DNA of 64,000 nucleotides from Micromonospora halotolerans (GTDB lineage: Bacteria; Actinomycetota; Actinomycetes; Mycobacteriales; Micromonosporaceae), in contig NZ_CP134876.1 in assembly GCF_032108445.1 (NCBI RefSeq), positions 3,038,001 through 3,102,000 of the forward strand, given 5' to 3'. This document shows positions 43,670-51,752 of this stretch, one piece after another (the first letter of the stretch is position 1; each line of letters opens with the position of its first letter). Under the pieces are notes generated by a model, which was not told the origin of the DNA, did not search any database, and was given only the letters and a program-made list of their open reading frames with translations. The position numbers were made by a program, and so were the translations under genes.

Positions 43670-43783
43670 GGTTACCTCCCCGGGGATGTGGGGCCTTATG
43701 TCGACGATTGTCGATCAATGGCGGAGCGGCGGGCGATGCCTCGGGCGACGTGTTGGTGACATGCGTCGAAACAGACGAATGCC

Positions 43784-43823
43784 TTGCGGCCGGGTTCGCC
43801 GGCCGTATACTCGTCTACGAGTA
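43784..43823 (+). promoter_or_regulatory. PadR promoter with palindromic operator
   Basis: TTGCGG (43784-43789), a 16-nt spacer and TATACT (43806-43811) form a promoter. A perfect palindrome TACTCG-TCTA-CGAGTA at 43808-43823 overlaps the -10. It lies 22 nt before the PadR GTG with its GAGGAGG ribosome site (43833-43839), so autorepression is likely. Confidence 0.7.
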
Positions 43824-43844
43824 ATCGGTCACGAGGAGGCGGCG

Positions 43845-44525
43845 GTGCCGAAGCGACGCCCGGTCGGGAACCTGCTGGCCCTCGCCGTGCTCGCGGCGCT
43901 GGTCGAGCGGCCCCGTCACCCCTACGAGATCGCCGCCGTGCTGCGCGCCCGCGGCAAGGACCAGGACATGCCGATCAAGTGGGGCTCGCTCTACACGGTG
44001 GTGGCGAACCTGGAGCGGCACGGCCTGCTCGCGGCGGTGGAGAGCGGCCGGCAGGGGCGGCGCCCCGAGCGCACCGTCTACCGGATCACCGACGCGGGGC
44101 GCGCGGAGCTCGTCGACTGGACCCGGGAGCTGGTCGCCGTCCCGGAGCGGGAACAGCCCCGGTTCGAGGCCGGCCTGTCGGTGCTGGGTGTCCTCGGGCC
44201 CGACGAGGCCCTGGAACTGCTGCGGCAGCGCCTCGACCGGCTGGAGGGCCAGCTCGCCGCGCAGCGGGCGGCGCTGGCCGGGCACGCCCGCGAGGTGCCC
44301 CGGATCTTCCTCATCGAGGCCGAGTACGACCTGGCCGTCCGGGAGGCCGAGGCGACCTGGGTGCGCGACCTGCTCGACGAGCTGACCACCGGCGCGCTGC
44401 CGGGGCTGGCCGAGTGGCGGGCCTGGCACGAGACCGGCGCGGTGCCGCCCGAGTGGGCGGACCTGGCGGACCGGGGGACCGAGCCCCACGGAGACCTGGC
44501 GGAGAGGGGGGCCGAGCCGCACTGA
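43845..44525 (+). CDS. PadR family transcriptional regulator
   Basis: A 226-residue PadR-s2-like regulator. The winged helix spans about 10-85 (LLALAVLAALVERPRHPYEIAAVLRARG, KWGSLYTVVANLERHGLLAA, YRITDAGRAELVDW). A C-terminal coiled-coil (LRQRLDRLEGQLAAQRAALAGHAREV) supplies dimerisation, and the tail carries two copies of an AD/ER-GTEPH/GAEPH-like motif. GTG 43845 is chosen for the GAGGAGG site; the open frame upstream crosses the promoter. It probably represses itself, and perhaps the downstream methyltransferase, which has a terminator in between. Confidence 0.9.
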   Translation: MPKRRPVGNLLALAVLAALVERPRHPYEIAAVLRARGKDQDMPIKWGSLYTVVANLERHGLLAAVESGRQGRRPERTVYRITDAGRAELVDWTRELVAVPEREQPRFEAGLSVLGVLGPDEALELLRQRLDRLEGQLAAQRAALAGHAREVPRIFLIEAEYDLAVREAEATWVRDLLDELTTGALPGLAEWRAWHETGAVPPEWADLADRGTEPHGDLAERGAEPH

Positions 44526-44529
44526 GAGC

Positions 44530-44569
44530 GGGCCCCGACGGGGGTGCGGTAACACCGCCGCCGGGGCCC
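44530..44569 (+). terminator. Hairpin terminator after padR
   Basis: GGGCCCCG (44530-44537) pairs with CGGGGCCC (44562-44569) around a GC-rich internal segment that can fold further. It sits 4 nt after the PadR stop codon. No U tract follows. Confidence 0.6.
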
Positions 44570-44689
44570 TGACCTGCGAACCGAGACCGCGGGAACGGCA
44601 ACCCGGCCGCAAGGTGGCAACCGCAACGATAACCGGGCTCCCGTCCCCGGGTCGGTTCGTGCCCGCACGACCCGAGACCGGAGGAAGAG

Positions 44690-45376
44690 ATGAGCACGAA
44701 GGACCTGCGCGCGCCCAAGCGCAAGCTGCTGCCCGAGATGGAGGGGCGGACGGCCCGCTGGTACGCGCGCAACCGCGGCTCCGCCGCGCAACTGGCCGAG
44801 TACCGGCGGCAGGCCGCCCGGTTGGCCGAGGGGCTGCCCGCCGGGGCGGCGGTGCTGGAGGTGGCGCCCGGCCCCGGCTACCTGGCGATCGAGCTGGCCC
44901 GGCTGGGGGCCTACCGGATCACCGGGCTGGACGTCAGCCACACGTTCGTGGAGCTGGCCGGGGAGTCGGCCCGGCGGGCCGGGGTCGAGGTGACCTTCCG
45001 CCAGGGCGACGTGCACGAGCTGCCGTTCCCGGCGGGCTCGTTCGACCTGGTGGTCTGCCAGGCCGCGTTCAAGAATTTCGTCCGCCCGGTGCGGGCGCTG
45101 GACGAGCTGCACCGGGTGCTCCGGCCGGGCGGCCGGGCGGTGATCCACGATCTGCGCGCCGACGCCTCGGCCGCGGACATCGAGCGGGAGGTGGCCCGGA
45201 TGGGGCTGCGTGGGCTGGACGCCTTCTGGACCCGCTCGGCGCTGCGGATGCTGCGCCGGCGGGCGGTCACCGCCGACGCCTTCGCCCGGCTCGCCGCGGA
45301 GAGCGCCTTCGGCGGCGCCGAGGTCGACCGGGACGGGCTGATCGGGCTGGAGGTGCGGCTCCACCGGACCGCCTGA
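44690..45376 (+). CDS. Class I SAM-dependent methyltransferase
   Basis: A 228-residue methyltransferase. SAM motif I is VLEVAPGPGYLAIELA (about 56-71), the acidic residue after strand 2 is in ITGLDVS, motif II is RQGDVHELPFPAGSFDLVVCQAAFKNF, and the post-motif is ELHRVLRPGGRAVIHDL. It resembles the UbiE/COQ5-like small-molecule group. ATG 44690 follows GGAGGAAGAG (44681-44689 region). Its substrate is unknown. It stands between the PadR gene and a strong bidirectional terminator. Confidence 0.88.
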   Translation: MSTKDLRAPKRKLLPEMEGRTARWYARNRGSAAQLAEYRRQAARLAEGLPAGAAVLEVAPGPGYLAIELARLGAYRITGLDVSHTFVELAGESARRAGVEVTFRQGDVHELPFPAGSFDLVVCQAAFKNFVRPVRALDELHRVLRPGGRAVIHDLRADASAADIEREVARMGLRGLDAFWTRSALRMLRRRAVTADAFARLAAESAFGGAEVDRDGLIGLEVRLHRTA

Positions 45377-45383
45377 CGACGCC

Positions 45384-45415
45384 GGGACGCCCGGGGCGCG
45401 AGCCCCGGGCGTCCC
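45384..45415. terminator. Strong bidirectional hairpin terminator
   Basis: A perfect 14-bp stem, 45384-45397 with 45402-45415, is closed by the GNRA tetraloop GCGA. It lies between the convergent methyltransferase and GH10-like genes (52-bp gap). Confidence 0.85.
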
Positions 45416-45428
45416 CTGTCGTGACGGG

Positions 45429-47090
45429 TCAGCGCACGAAGCGCGGCGGGCTCGCCGCGCTCTCGTTCCAGACCCGGTCCAGCGCGGTCACGTAGTAGGT
45501 GTAACGGGCGCCGGGCTCGGCCGTGGTGTCCACCCAGGACTGCACGTCGCCGTCCGCCCGGACGGTGGCGACCAGGTGGGACGCGTCGGCGAAGTCGCAG
45601 CGGCCGGCCAGGCCGACGCCGTCGAACCGGTAGATCGCGTAGCCGGTGGCCGTGCCGAACGGGCCCTTGCCGTCGGCCGGCTGCCGCCAGCTCAGCCGCA
45701 CCCCGTCGGCCCGCCGCTCGGCGCCGGTCACGACCGGGAAGAGCAGCGGCTTGGCCGGGAGCTGCGACATGGTCGGCACCAGCGCCGGGCGGGAGTAGTG
45801 CTCGGCCGCGTAGATGTCGGTGGCGCCGAGCCGGTTGGCCCGCACCTGGACGGCGGAGAAGTGCACGTTGCCGAGCACCTCCGGGTACGACCGGTTGAGC
45901 GTCAGGTGGTTCGACAGCTCCTGCGGGTTCATCCAGAACGAGCCGTACGCCGGGTCACCGCTCTTGTAGTCGGCCTGTCCGATGTAGAGCTGGACGTTGG
46001 TGCCCCGCACGGTCTCCGCCCACCACGGCACGAGCCGGGCGTAGTCGGCCGCCGGGTACTGGCCGATGTACCAGTAGAGCTGCGGCACGATGTAGTCGAT
46101 CCACTCCTCCTTGACCCACTTGCGGGTGTCGGCGGAGATGATGTCGTACGACTGCGAGCCGGTGGTGTCCGAGCCGTTCGGGTCGGCCGACTTGTTGCGC
46201 CAGATGCCGAACGGGCTCACGCCGAACTTCACCCAGGGCTTGACCGCCTTGATCTTCGCGTTCATCTCCTGGATCAGCAGGTTGATGTTGTCCCGCCGCC
46301 AGTCGGCCTTGTCCGTGAAGCCCCGGTTGTACTCGGCGAAGGTGGCGTCGTCCGGGTACTGGTACGTGCCGCTCGGGTACGGGTAGAAGTAGTCGTCGAA
46401 GTGCACGCCGTCGATGTCGTACCGCTTGACGGCGTCCATCATCGCGGTCTGCACGAACTCGCGGACCGCGGGGATGCCGGGGTTGTAGTAGAGCCGGCTG
46501 CCGGCGACCCCGGCCGGCGGGTAGGCGAACACCCAGTCCGGGTGCTGGCGCACCGGGTGGTTCGGGGCGAGCTTCGAGATGTCGGCGCCCGCGCCGCCGG
46601 GGGCCGGCATGGAGACCCGGTACGGGTTCATCCAGGCGTGGAACTCCAGGTTCCGCTTGTGTGACTCCTCCACGAGGAACGCCAGCGGGTCCCAGCCCGG
46701 GTTCTGGCCGCGGACCCCGGTCAGGTACTCCGACCAGGGCTCGACCTCCGAGGGCCAGAACGCGTCGGCGGTCGGGCGGACCTGGACCACGACGGCGTTG
46801 TGGTTGAGCTTCTGGGCCAGGTCGAGCCAGGCCAGGTATTCGGCCTTCTGCTTGGCGACCTGGTCCGGGTCGGTCCAGGAGCCCTTGCTGGGCCAGTCGA
46901 TGTTCGTCACCGAGGCGATCCACATGGCCCGGAACTGCCGCTTCGGGACGGCCGGGTCGGTGACGCAGGAGGTGGTCGCGGTGGAATCGGTCGCCGTGTT
47001 GCTCTCCGCGGCGCTCGCGGGGGTGCCGGCGACGAGCGCGCCGAGCAGCGCCAGGGCCAGCCCGGCGGCTCCGAGCCGAGTTGCCTTCAT
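45429..47090 (-). CDS. Secreted GH10-like (DUF187/GHL10) glycoside hydrolase with FN3
   Basis: A 553-residue secreted protein. The signal peptide ends near ASA (about 28). The catalytic-like TIM barrel (50-430) starts FRAMWIASVTNIDWPSKG and holds the conserved YDIDGVHFDDYFYPYP with candidate acidic residues, plus VPQLYWYIGQ; this is the bacterial family once called DUF187. A fibronectin-III-like domain (about 460-550) ends it (SWVDTTAEPGARYTYYVTALD). It probably acts on a polysaccharide or peptidoglycan-linked glycan; substrate unknown. A GAAAACTTTC box lies 101-110 nt upstream. Confidence 0.9.
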   Translation of the reverse strand: MKATRLGAAGLALALLGALVAGTPASAAESNTATDSTATTSCVTDPAVPKRQFRAMWIASVTNIDWPSKGSWTDPDQVAKQKAEYLAWLDLAQKLNHNAVVVQVRPTADAFWPSEVEPWSEYLTGVRGQNPGWDPLAFLVEESHKRNLEFHAWMNPYRVSMPAPGGAGADISKLAPNHPVRQHPDWVFAYPPAGVAGSRLYYNPGIPAVREFVQTAMMDAVKRYDIDGVHFDDYFYPYPSGTYQYPDDATFAEYNRGFTDKADWRRDNINLLIQEMNAKIKAVKPWVKFGVSPFGIWRNKSADPNGSDTTGSQSYDIISADTRKWVKEEWIDYIVPQLYWYIGQYPAADYARLVPWWAETVRGTNVQLYIGQADYKSGDPAYGSFWMNPQELSNHLTLNRSYPEVLGNVHFSAVQVRANRLGATDIYAAEHYSRPALVPTMSQLPAKPLLFPVVTGAERRADGVRLSWRQPADGKGPFGTATGYAIYRFDGVGLAGRCDFADASHLVATVRADGDVQSWVDTTAEPGARYTYYVTALDRVWNESAASPPRFVR

Positions 47091-47395
47091 GCGGTGCGGT
47101 CCCTTCGTTGGGGCTCACGGGGGCGTGTCGGGTGGCGGCGGACGGGCGGCGCATCCGGCAAGATTCGCCGCACTGTATCTGTCCCCGGTAGAAAACTTTC
47201 ATCAATCCGGATGCGGCGCAAGACCTCCGGACGGATCGATGCGCAGGTGGGGCCGAACGTCCGAGGGTGAGCCCGGACACAGCCCGGTCCGTGACCCGTC
47301 CGACACCTCCCGTACCGGATTAGCGGGCGAAGGGCCTGGGTAGCTTGCCCGGTCACGGACCGCCACCGTGGTGGTCGCACGGTGGGAGGTGGTCA
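47091..47395. other. Divergent region between GH10-like hydrolase and APC permease
   Basis: A 305-bp gene-free stretch. It holds the inverted repeat GAAAACTTTC at 47191-47200, of the GAAA-N2-TTTC kind seen before some Streptomyces glycosidase genes, and the permease ribosome site GGGAGG at 47384-47389. No other feature was recognised. Confidence 0.5.
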
Positions 47396-48889
47396 ATGTC
47401 CGTCCTGCGGACCAAACCGATCCGGGACGTGCTCGCCCAGGGTGAGGCCGACGGCGAGGACGGCCGCCCCGGACTGCGCCGTCGCCTCGGCGCGATCGAC
47501 CTCATGGGCTTCGGCATCGGCATCGTCATCGGCACCGGCATCTTCACGCTGACCGGCATCGAGGCGAAGAACCACGCCGGCCCCGGCGTGGTGATCTCGT
47601 TCGCGATCGCCGGCGCGGTCGCGCTGCTCGCCGCCCTCTGCTACGCCGAGCTGGCGTCCAGCGTGCCGACCGCCGGCAGCGCCTACACCTACGCGTACGC
47701 GACCATGGGTGAGATCGTCGCCTGGATCATCGGCTGGGACCTGCTGCTGGAGTTCGCGCTCGGCTCGGCGGTGGTGGCCCGCGGCTGGTCCGGCTACCTG
47801 GCCGAACTCCTCGACCTGCCCAGCGCCTGGTTCGCCGAGGAGGGCAGCGTGGTCAACCTCGGCGCGATCGCCATCGTGCTGATCCTCGGCGCGATCGGCA
47901 TCGTGGGCATCCGCGAGTCCGCCCGGGTGACCAACCTGCTGGTCCTGGTCAAGGTCGCCATCTGCGTGTTCATCGTGGTCGCCGGAGCGTTCTTCGTGAA
48001 GGCCGCCAACCTCAGCCCGTTCATCCCCACCACCGAGCCGGCCGGGGGCGGCGAGGACGGCATCCGGCAGCCGGTCACCCAGGCCGTCTTCGGTCTGGAA
48101 CCGTCGATCTTCGGCTTCGCCGGGGTGCTGACCGCCGCCGCCGTGGTGTTCTTCGCGTACACCGGTTTCGAGGCCGTGGCGAACCTCGGCGAGGAGACCC
48201 GCAAGCCGCGCCGGGACCTGCCGCTGGGCCTGCTCGGCACGCTGGGCATCTCCACCGTGCTGTACATCGGCGTCTCGCTGGTGCTGGTCGGCATGGTCCG
48301 CTACACCGACATCGACGAGGGCGCCCCGATCGCCTCGGCCTTCGAGGCGGTCGGCGCCGGCTGGGCCGCCATCCTCGTCTCCATCGCCGCCGTCGCCGGC
48401 CTGACCAGCGTGATCCTGGTCGACCTGGTGGCCATGGGCCGGATCGGCTTCGCCATCGGCCGGGACGGGCTGATCCCGCCGTCCATCGCCAAGATCCACC
48501 CGCGCTGGGGCACCCCGTACCGGATCTCGGCGATCATGACGATCGGCGTGGCCCTGCTCGCCGGCTTCCTGCCGCTCTCCGCGCTGGCCGACCTGGTCAG
48601 CATCGGCGCGCTCTGCGCGTTCGTGCTGGTCTCGGTCGCGGTGCCGATCCTGCGCCGGCGACGGCCGGAGCTGGAGCGGCCGTTCAAGGTGCCCTTCTCG
48701 CCGGTGCTGCCGATCGTGTCCGCGCTGGCCTGCCTCTACCTCATGTTGAACCTGTCGGTGGAGACCTGGCTGCGGTTCCTCGCCTGGATGCTGCTCGGCG
48801 GGCTCATCTACTTCGGCTACGGCCACCGGAAGAACCGGCTGGCCCGCCGCGAGGCGGCCACGGACGAACCGGCGCCCGCCGCCCACTGA
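47396..48889 (+). CDS. APC family cationic amino acid-type permease
   Basis: A 497-residue secondary transporter with about 12-14 membrane helices. The first helix carries the APC signature GFGIGIVIGTGIFTLTG, followed by the SSVPTAGSAYTYAY loop and the FFAYTGFEAVANLGEETRKPRRDLP stretch typical of the cationic amino acid transporter (YfnA-like) group. It imports or exchanges an amino acid at the plasma membrane; the substrate cannot be fixed. ATG 47396 is chosen for the GGGAGG site 6 nt upstream rather than the earlier GTG starts. Confidence 0.93.
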   Translation: MSVLRTKPIRDVLAQGEADGEDGRPGLRRRLGAIDLMGFGIGIVIGTGIFTLTGIEAKNHAGPGVVISFAIAGAVALLAALCYAELASSVPTAGSAYTYAYATMGEIVAWIIGWDLLLEFALGSAVVARGWSGYLAELLDLPSAWFAEEGSVVNLGAIAIVLILGAIGIVGIRESARVTNLLVLVKVAICVFIVVAGAFFVKAANLSPFIPTTEPAGGGEDGIRQPVTQAVFGLEPSIFGFAGVLTAAAVVFFAYTGFEAVANLGEETRKPRRDLPLGLLGTLGISTVLYIGVSLVLVGMVRYTDIDEGAPIASAFEAVGAGWAAILVSIAAVAGLTSVILVDLVAMGRIGFAIGRDGLIPPSIAKIHPRWGTPYRISAIMTIGVALLAGFLPLSALADLVSIGALCAFVLVSVAVPILRRRRPELERPFKVPFSPVLPIVSALACLYLMLNLSVETWLRFLAWMLLGGLIYFGYGHRKNRLARREAATDEPAPAAH

Positions 48890-48899
48890 CCCGTGCAAG

Positions 48900-48929
48900 G
48901 AGGGCCCCTTCGGTGGCGAAGGGGCCCTC
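48900..48929. terminator. Strong bidirectional hairpin terminator
   Basis: A perfect 13-bp stem, 48900-48912 with 48917-48929, has the 4-nt loop GTGG. It lies between the convergent permease and GH43 genes. Confidence 0.85.
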
Positions 48930-48938
48930 TCCCTGCGC

Positions 48939-49952
48939 TCAGGGGCGCGGCTGGGGCTCCGCCGTCGGGCCCTTCACCACCGGCCGGCCGTCGGTCCAGA
49001 CCACCTCGTCGAGCCAGACCTGGCGGCCCGGGTCGGTGCTGCCCTCCTGGCCGGGCGGCCAGGCGTGGTACAGCAGCCAGGTGCGGCCGTCCTTCTCGAC
49101 CATCGACGCGTGTCCCGGGCCGGAGGCGACCGCGTTCGACTTCAGGATCGGGTTCTCGGGGGCCTTCACGCACGGCCCGGTGGGGCTCTCGCAGACCGCG
49201 TAGCCCTCGGCGTAGGTGTCCCGGTCGTAGGCGTTGGCCGCGAAGAAGAGCAGCAGCTTCCCGTCGTGCCGGTGGAAGAACGGCCCCTCGATCAGCGTGC
49301 CCTCCCACGGCTCGGTCTGCTTGAGCAGCTTCGTCGGGGCGCCGACCAGCCGCAGCCCGTCCGGCGAGAGGCGCTGCGACCAGATCCAGGTGTCCACCCC
49401 GATGGCGTTGCCGTCGTTCTTCCAGAGCAGCCAGAGGCTCCCGTCCGTGTCCCGGTACGGGCTGACGTCGATCGAGCCGCCCAGCTCCGCCTGGCAGACC
49501 AGCGGCCCCGCCGCGTCGTCCCGGTACGGCCCGAGCGGGGTGGTCGCCACGGCCCGGCCGAGGCACTGCCGGCCGGAGGCGCGGTCGGCCACCGTGTAGT
49601 AGAGGACGAACCGGTCCGCGGCGAGCGGGATGACCTCCGGCGCCCAGGTCTTCCCGGCGTCCGCCCAGGCCGGAAGCTCCGGCAGGGCGTCACCCGCCTC
49701 GGTCCACTCGACCAGGTCGGGCGAGGTGAGCACCGGGACGTTGCGGCCGCCGGAGTTGGTGTGGAACAGGTACCAGGTGTCGCCGACCCGGATCGCCTGC
49801 GGGTCGGGTGCGTCGGTCCGGATGACCGGGTTGGTGTACACGGGGCCGCCCTCCGGCGTACTCGACGGGGTTTCTCCGCTGCCGCAGCCGGCGACGAGCA
49901 GCGCGGCGGCCAGGGCCGCCGCGCCGCGTCGCCGGATCCGCCGGTCGGTCAT
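48939..49952 (-). CDS. Lipoprotein glycoside hydrolase family 43
   Basis: A 337-residue secreted lipoprotein (lipobox VAGC, Cys23). The five-bladed propeller of GH43 begins YTNPVIRTDAPDPQAIRVGDTWYLF with the catalytic base Asp; the pKa-modulating Asp is in GSIDVSPYRD and the acid Glu in LIEGPFF. Activity is probably arabinanase, arabinofuranosidase or xylosidase. It is the last gene of the arabinose-type operon; its ATG overlaps the permease stop (ATGA). Cell-surface location fits production of oligosaccharides for the ABC importer. Confidence 0.9.
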   Translation of the reverse strand: MTDRRIRRRGAAALAAALLVAGCGSGETPSSTPEGGPVYTNPVIRTDAPDPQAIRVGDTWYLFHTNSGGRNVPVLTSPDLVEWTEAGDALPELPAWADAGKTWAPEVIPLAADRFVLYYTVADRASGRQCLGRAVATTPLGPYRDDAAGPLVCQAELGGSIDVSPYRDTDGSLWLLWKNDGNAIGVDTWIWSQRLSPDGLRLVGAPTKLLKQTEPWEGTLIEGPFFHRHDGKLLLFFAANAYDRDTYAEGYAVCESPTGPCVKAPENPILKSNAVASGPGHASMVEKDGRTWLLYHAWPPGQEGSTDPGRQVWLDEVVWTDGRPVVKGPTAEPQPRP

Positions 49953-50773
49953 CCCTTCAGACCGCTGCGCGACACGCCCTGGATGATGTGCCGCTGGGCG
50001 AGCACGAAGAGGATCAGCACCGGCACGCTGGCCAGCACCGCCCCCGCCATGATCACCGGATAGTCGGTCACGTAGGCGCCCTGGAGCAGGCCCAGGCCGG
50101 CCGGCAGGGTCAGCCGCTCCGGGCTGAACAACACGTAGACCGGCCACAGGAAGTCGTTCCAGTTGGTCAGGAACGACAACACCGCCAGGGTGGCCAGCGC
50201 CGGCTTCGACAGCGGCAGCAGCACCTGGGAGAAGACCTGCCAGTGGTTCGCCCCGTCCAGCACCGCCGCCTCCTCCAGCTCGGCCGGGATGGAGAGGAAG
50301 AACTGGCGCAGGAAGAAGACCCCGAACGCGCTCGCCGCGCCCGGCACGACGATCACCGTCAGGGTGTCGATCCAGCCCAGCTGGTCGGCGATCACGAAGT
50401 TCGGAATGATCAACGAGGTGGGCGGCAGGAACAGCGTCCCGACGATCAGCGCGAAGCTCACCTTCCGGCCCCGGAAGCGCAGCCGGGCCAGGGCGTACGC
50501 GGCCATCGACGCGGTGACCAGCACCAGCAGCGTGTGCAGGCTGGCCGCCAGCATGCTGTTGAGGAACCAGCGCAGCACCGGGTTGGCGGTGTTGTTGAGG
50601 ATCTGGTCGAAGCCGTACGTGGAGAACGGGTGCGGCAGCCAGCTCGGCGGGTCCTGCTGCGCGTCCTCGTACGTCTTCAGCGAGGTGAGGGCCATCCAGA
50701 CCAGCGGGGTCACGAACACCGCGGTGATCAGGAGCAGCGCGCCGTAGCGCGCCACCCGACGCACGTTCGTCAT
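49949..50773 (-). CDS. Carbohydrate ABC transporter permease (MalG type)
   Basis: A 274-residue inner-membrane permease with six helices. The EAA loop motif reads EEAAVLDGANHWQVFSQVLLPLSKPALATL, contacting an ATPase not encoded here. It pairs with the MalF-type permease 10 nt upstream and the solute-binding lipoprotein. In Streptomyces such systems share the ATPase MsiK. It probably imports arabino-oligosaccharides, judged from the neighbouring GH51 and GH43 genes. Confidence 0.94.
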   Translation of the reverse strand: MTNVRRVARYGALLLITAVFVTPLVWMALTSLKTYEDAQQDPPSWLPHPFSTYGFDQILNNTANPVLRWFLNSMLAASLHTLLVLVTASMAAYALARLRFRGRKVSFALIVGTLFLPPTSLIIPNFVIADQLGWIDTLTVIVVPGAASAFGVFFLRQFFLSIPAELEEAAVLDGANHWQVFSQVLLPLSKPALATLAVLSFLTNWNDFLWPVYVLFSPERLTLPAGLGLLQGAYVTDYPVIMAGAVLASVPVLILFVLAQRHIIQGVSRSGLKG

Positions 50774-50783
50774 GGTCGTCCCC

Positions 50784-51746
50784 TCAGTCTTCCCGGTAGC
50801 GGAACAGCCGGAAGTTGACGATGCTGACCACCGCCAGCAGCAGCGCGAAGAGCACGCTCATGGCGGACGCCTGACCGACGTCGTAGTTGCGCAGCCCCTC
50901 GTCGACGATCCGCCAGACCACGGTCCGGGTCTGCTCGCCCGGCGCGCCCTGGGTGATCAGGAAGGACTGCCCGAAGACGTTCGCCGAGGCGAGGATCGTC
51001 GTGGTGAGCACGAAGAGCAGCACCGGGCGCAGCCCGGGAAGGGTGACGTGGCGGAACCGGTCCCAGGCGGTCGCGCCGTCGACCCTCGCCGCCTCGTACA
51101 GTTCGGCCGGGATGTCCTGGAGCCCGGCCAGGTAGATCACCGCGTTGAAGCCGCAGGTCCACCAGACCGTCACGCCGACCAGGGAGACCCAGGCCCAGGG
51201 CACGTCGGTCACCCAGGGGGTGTCCGCGGGCAGCCCGACCGCGCCGAGCAGCCGGTTGACCAGGCCGAGGTTCGCGTCCAGCAGGAAGCGCCAGAGCAGG
51301 CCGATCACCGCGACGCCGAGCACGTACGGGGCGAAGAACGCGGCGCGGAAGAACGTCCGGCCGGGGAACTTCTCGTTCAGCAGCAGGGCCAGGCCCAGCG
51401 GGACGACCACCAGCAGCGGCACCGACAGCACGGTGAAGATCGCGGTCGCCCGGACGCTGGACCACCAGTCGGCGTAGTCGGCCGAGTCGCTGGAGAACAG
51501 GTCGCGGTAGTTCTCCAGGCCGATGAACGGCCGGTTCGGCAGCTGGAGATCCCACTGGTGCAGGCTGATCCAGATCCCGAACAGGATCGGCGCCAGCCCG
51601 AACACCAGGAACAGCACCAGATACGGCGCGAGGAAGAGGTAGGGCGTCGCCCGGTGCCCCCGTTCCGTCGCGCCCCGGCGGCGGGTGCGGCCCGCCGGGG
51701 GCGGCGCGTCACCACGCGCCGCCCCGACCTCGATCACGTCCGCCAC
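50784..51746 (-). CDS. Carbohydrate ABC transporter permease (MalF type)
   Basis: A 320-residue permease with six or seven helices; the first follows a charged N-terminus (TRRRGATERGHRATPYLFLAPYLVLFLVFG). The EAA motif is ELYEAARVDGATAWDRFRHVTLPGLRPVLLFV. It lies 6 nt after the binding-protein stop and 10 nt before the partner permease, so all are one transcript. It forms the translocation pore with the MalG-type subunit. Confidence 0.94.
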   Translation of the reverse strand: MADVIEVGAARGDAPPPAGRTRRRGATERGHRATPYLFLAPYLVLFLVFGLAPILFGIWISLHQWDLQLPNRPFIGLENYRDLFSSDSADYADWWSSVRATAIFTVLSVPLLVVVPLGLALLLNEKFPGRTFFRAAFFAPYVLGVAVIGLLWRFLLDANLGLVNRLLGAVGLPADTPWVTDVPWAWVSLVGVTVWWTCGFNAVIYLAGLQDIPAELYEAARVDGATAWDRFRHVTLPGLRPVLLFVLTTTILASANVFGQSFLITQGAPGEQTRTVVWRIVDEGLRNYDVGQASAMSVLFALLLAVVSIVNFRLFRYRED

Positions 51747-51752
51747 GGCGGA

